Source: Actinomycetota bacterium (GTDB taxonomy: Bacteria > Actinomycetota > Actinomycetes > S36-B12). Taken from it: a DNA stretch of 7,277 bases. Both the position numbers and the translations under genes were made by a program. Positions 6,344 through 7,277 of this stretch are shown one piece after another; within the stretch, counting starts at the first letter, position 1; each line of letters opens with the position of its first letter. The notes beneath the pieces are model-generated. The model did no database searches. It had not been told where the DNA came from and was given only the letters and a program-made list of their open reading frames with translations. The stretch spans positions 1 through 7,277 of the forward strand of contig WLHM01000059.1 of NCBI GenBank assembly GCA_009702725.1, written 5' to 3'.

Positions 6344-7277
6344 ATGTCCTCTCCTGCGGAGCGCTACGCCGCAGCGGTGGGTAGATCGCGAGCCAGCTCA
6401 AGTGCTCTAGCCCAGTTCAACAAGTTATATGAGTTTGACCTAGACACTTTTCAGCTCCAAGCCTGCGAAAGTCTTGAAGCAGGACGAGGGGTTCTAGTTG
6501 CCGCTCCGACTGGGTCCGGCAAGACCGTAGTAGGCGAGTTCGCGATTCAATTAGCACTCGAGAGCGGGCAGAAGTGTTTCTACACGACACCAATAAAGGC
6601 GCTGTCGAACCAGAAGTACCACGATCTAGTTGATCGGTACGGCGCCGAACGCATTGGGCTACTCACCGGCGATAACACGATCAACGGTGAAGCGCCCATA
6701 GTTGTCATGACAACTGAAGTTCTCAGAAACATGATCTACGCGAGCTCTTCAACGTTGACGGGTTTGTCATATGTAGTTATGGACGAAGTTCACTACCTTG
6801 CGGACCGATTTAGAGGGGCGGTCTGGGAAGAAGTCATTATCCACCTTCCCGAATCAGTGACCGTGGTTGCGCTTTCGGCAACAGTGAGTAACGCTGAGGA
6901 GTTTGGGGCCTGGCTTGCAACGGTGCGAGGTGACACCGACATCATTGTTGAAGAGCACCGCCCAGTACCGCTGTGGCAGCATGTCATGGCGGGTACCCGA
7001 ATGTATGACTTATTCGTCGATGACCAACAGTCGTTAGTGAATCCTGACCTTGAACAGATCGCCCGTGATGAAGTCAGAAATGAGCGTATGGGTGGTGGGC
7101 GTCAACATAATGGCCGACAACCTGGCGGCCGTCAACATAATGGCCGTCGACCTCGCAGTGCGCACACGCCATGGCGTAGTGATGCCATTGACCGACTTGC
7201 CCGAGATGGCTTGCTCCCATCGATTTACTTTCTGTTCAGCCGCGCCGGTTGCGACGATGCCGTCAAGCAGTGCATGA
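6344..7277 (+). CDS. helY: HelY-type Ski2-like DEVH helicase, 3' end outside window
   Basis: The first 311 codons of a superfamily 2 helicase related to yeast Ski2/Mtr4, ATP-driven enzymes that unwind RNA (possibly DNA) in the cytoplasm. The frame stays open to the window end. Full-length relatives are around 900 residues, so about a third is seen. Motifs in order are the upstream FQ (36-37), Walker A APTGSGKT (54-61), Ia TPIKALSNQK (82-91), TTEVLR (123-128), Walker B DEVH (147-150), SAT (178-180), SNAEEFG (182-188), HRPVPLWQH (205-213) and the start of the second RecA domain IYFLFSRAGCD (294-304). The start is ATG 6344: an in-frame TAG at 6332 stops any longer version, and MSSPAERY resembles family N-termini. 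No Shine-Dalgarno sequence precedes it. A basic repeat insert lies at residues 251-270. From memory, tatC-helY adjacency is also found in M. tuberculosis. Confidence 0.93.
   Translation, partial: MSSPAERYAAAVGRSRASSSALAQFNKLYEFDLDTFQLQACESLEAGRGVLVAAPTGSGKTVVGEFAIQLALESGQKCFYTTPIKALSNQKYHDLVDRYGAERIGLLTGDNTINGEAPIVVMTTEVLRNMIYASSSTLTGLSYVVMDEVHYLADRFRGAVWEEVIIHLPESVTVVALSATVSNAEEFGAWLATVRGDTDIIVEEHRPVPLWQHVMAGTRMYDLFVDDQQSLVNPDLEQIARDEVRNERMGGGRQHNGRQPGGRQHNGRRPRSAHTPWRSDAIDRLARDGLLPSIYFLFSRAGCDDAVKQCM
7094..7153 (+). repeat. Two tandem 30-base units in helY linker
   Basis: Units 7094-7123 and 7124-7153 match at 26 of 30 bases and encode GGRQHNGRQP and GGRQHNGRRP. They sit in the variable linker between the two RecA-like domains of HelY, where relatives as I recall also have a basic, poorly conserved stretch. 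Two third-position differences are silent (GGT/GGC, GGG/GGC). Of the other two, CGA/CGT is also silent and CAA/CGA changes Gln to Arg. Confidence 0.9.

Noticed and set aside
7050..7277. Plus-strand 75-residue frame near the window end
   Set aside because: It overlaps helY in another frame, and its repeated VNIMA segments are only the helY 30-base repeat read out of frame.

Overview
The window is a compact, all-plus-strand stretch of an actinobacterial chromosome. The organism call rests on gene content and order: Pup ligase (pafA), two FKBP-type prolyl isomerases, pafB, pafC, tatA, tatC, a YegS/DagK-type lipid kinase and a HelY-type Ski2-like helicase. From memory, the pafA-pafB-pafC-tatA-tatC-helY core matches the order around Rv2097c-Rv2092c in Mycobacterium tuberculosis, and Streptomyces-type genomes carry the extra FKBP and kinase genes. 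Base composition looks like the low-to-mid 50s percent GC from a few hand-counted lines. That is low for Streptomyces or Mycobacterium and could fit an environmental (for example aquatic) actinobacterium, but the genus cannot be named from this sequence.

Layout: 1-1103 is the 3' part of pafA. 1124-1741 encodes an FKBP isomerase with a lipoprotein signal, and 1765-2127 a short cytosolic FKBP. 2135-3121 and 3118-4092 are pafB and pafC, the WYL-domain DNA-damage regulators, which overlap by 4 bases. 4095-4373 is tatA and 4405-5424 is tatC, whose C-terminal tail is built from an 18-base tandem repeat. 5421-6317 is the lipid kinase, overlapping tatC by 4 bases. 6344 to the window end is the N-terminal part of helY. 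No gap between genes exceeds about 31 bases, so the first eight genes look like one transcription unit. The 26-base gap before helY is the only place with both a possible hairpin and a possible leaderless promoter.

The genes join protein quality control (Pup tagging for the proteasome, prolyl isomerisation inside and outside the membrane), DNA-damage transcription control (PafBC), export of folded proteins (TatA/TatC), lipid phosphorylation and RNA handling (HelY). I found no mobile element, CRISPR array, tRNA, rRNA or wholly new system. The unusual points are local: the acidic hexapeptide repeat tail of TatC, the loss of the usual membrane glutamate in TatC, a near-twin-arginine motif on the lipoprotein FKBP, a duplicated basic decapeptide in the HelY linker, and the helY start context.
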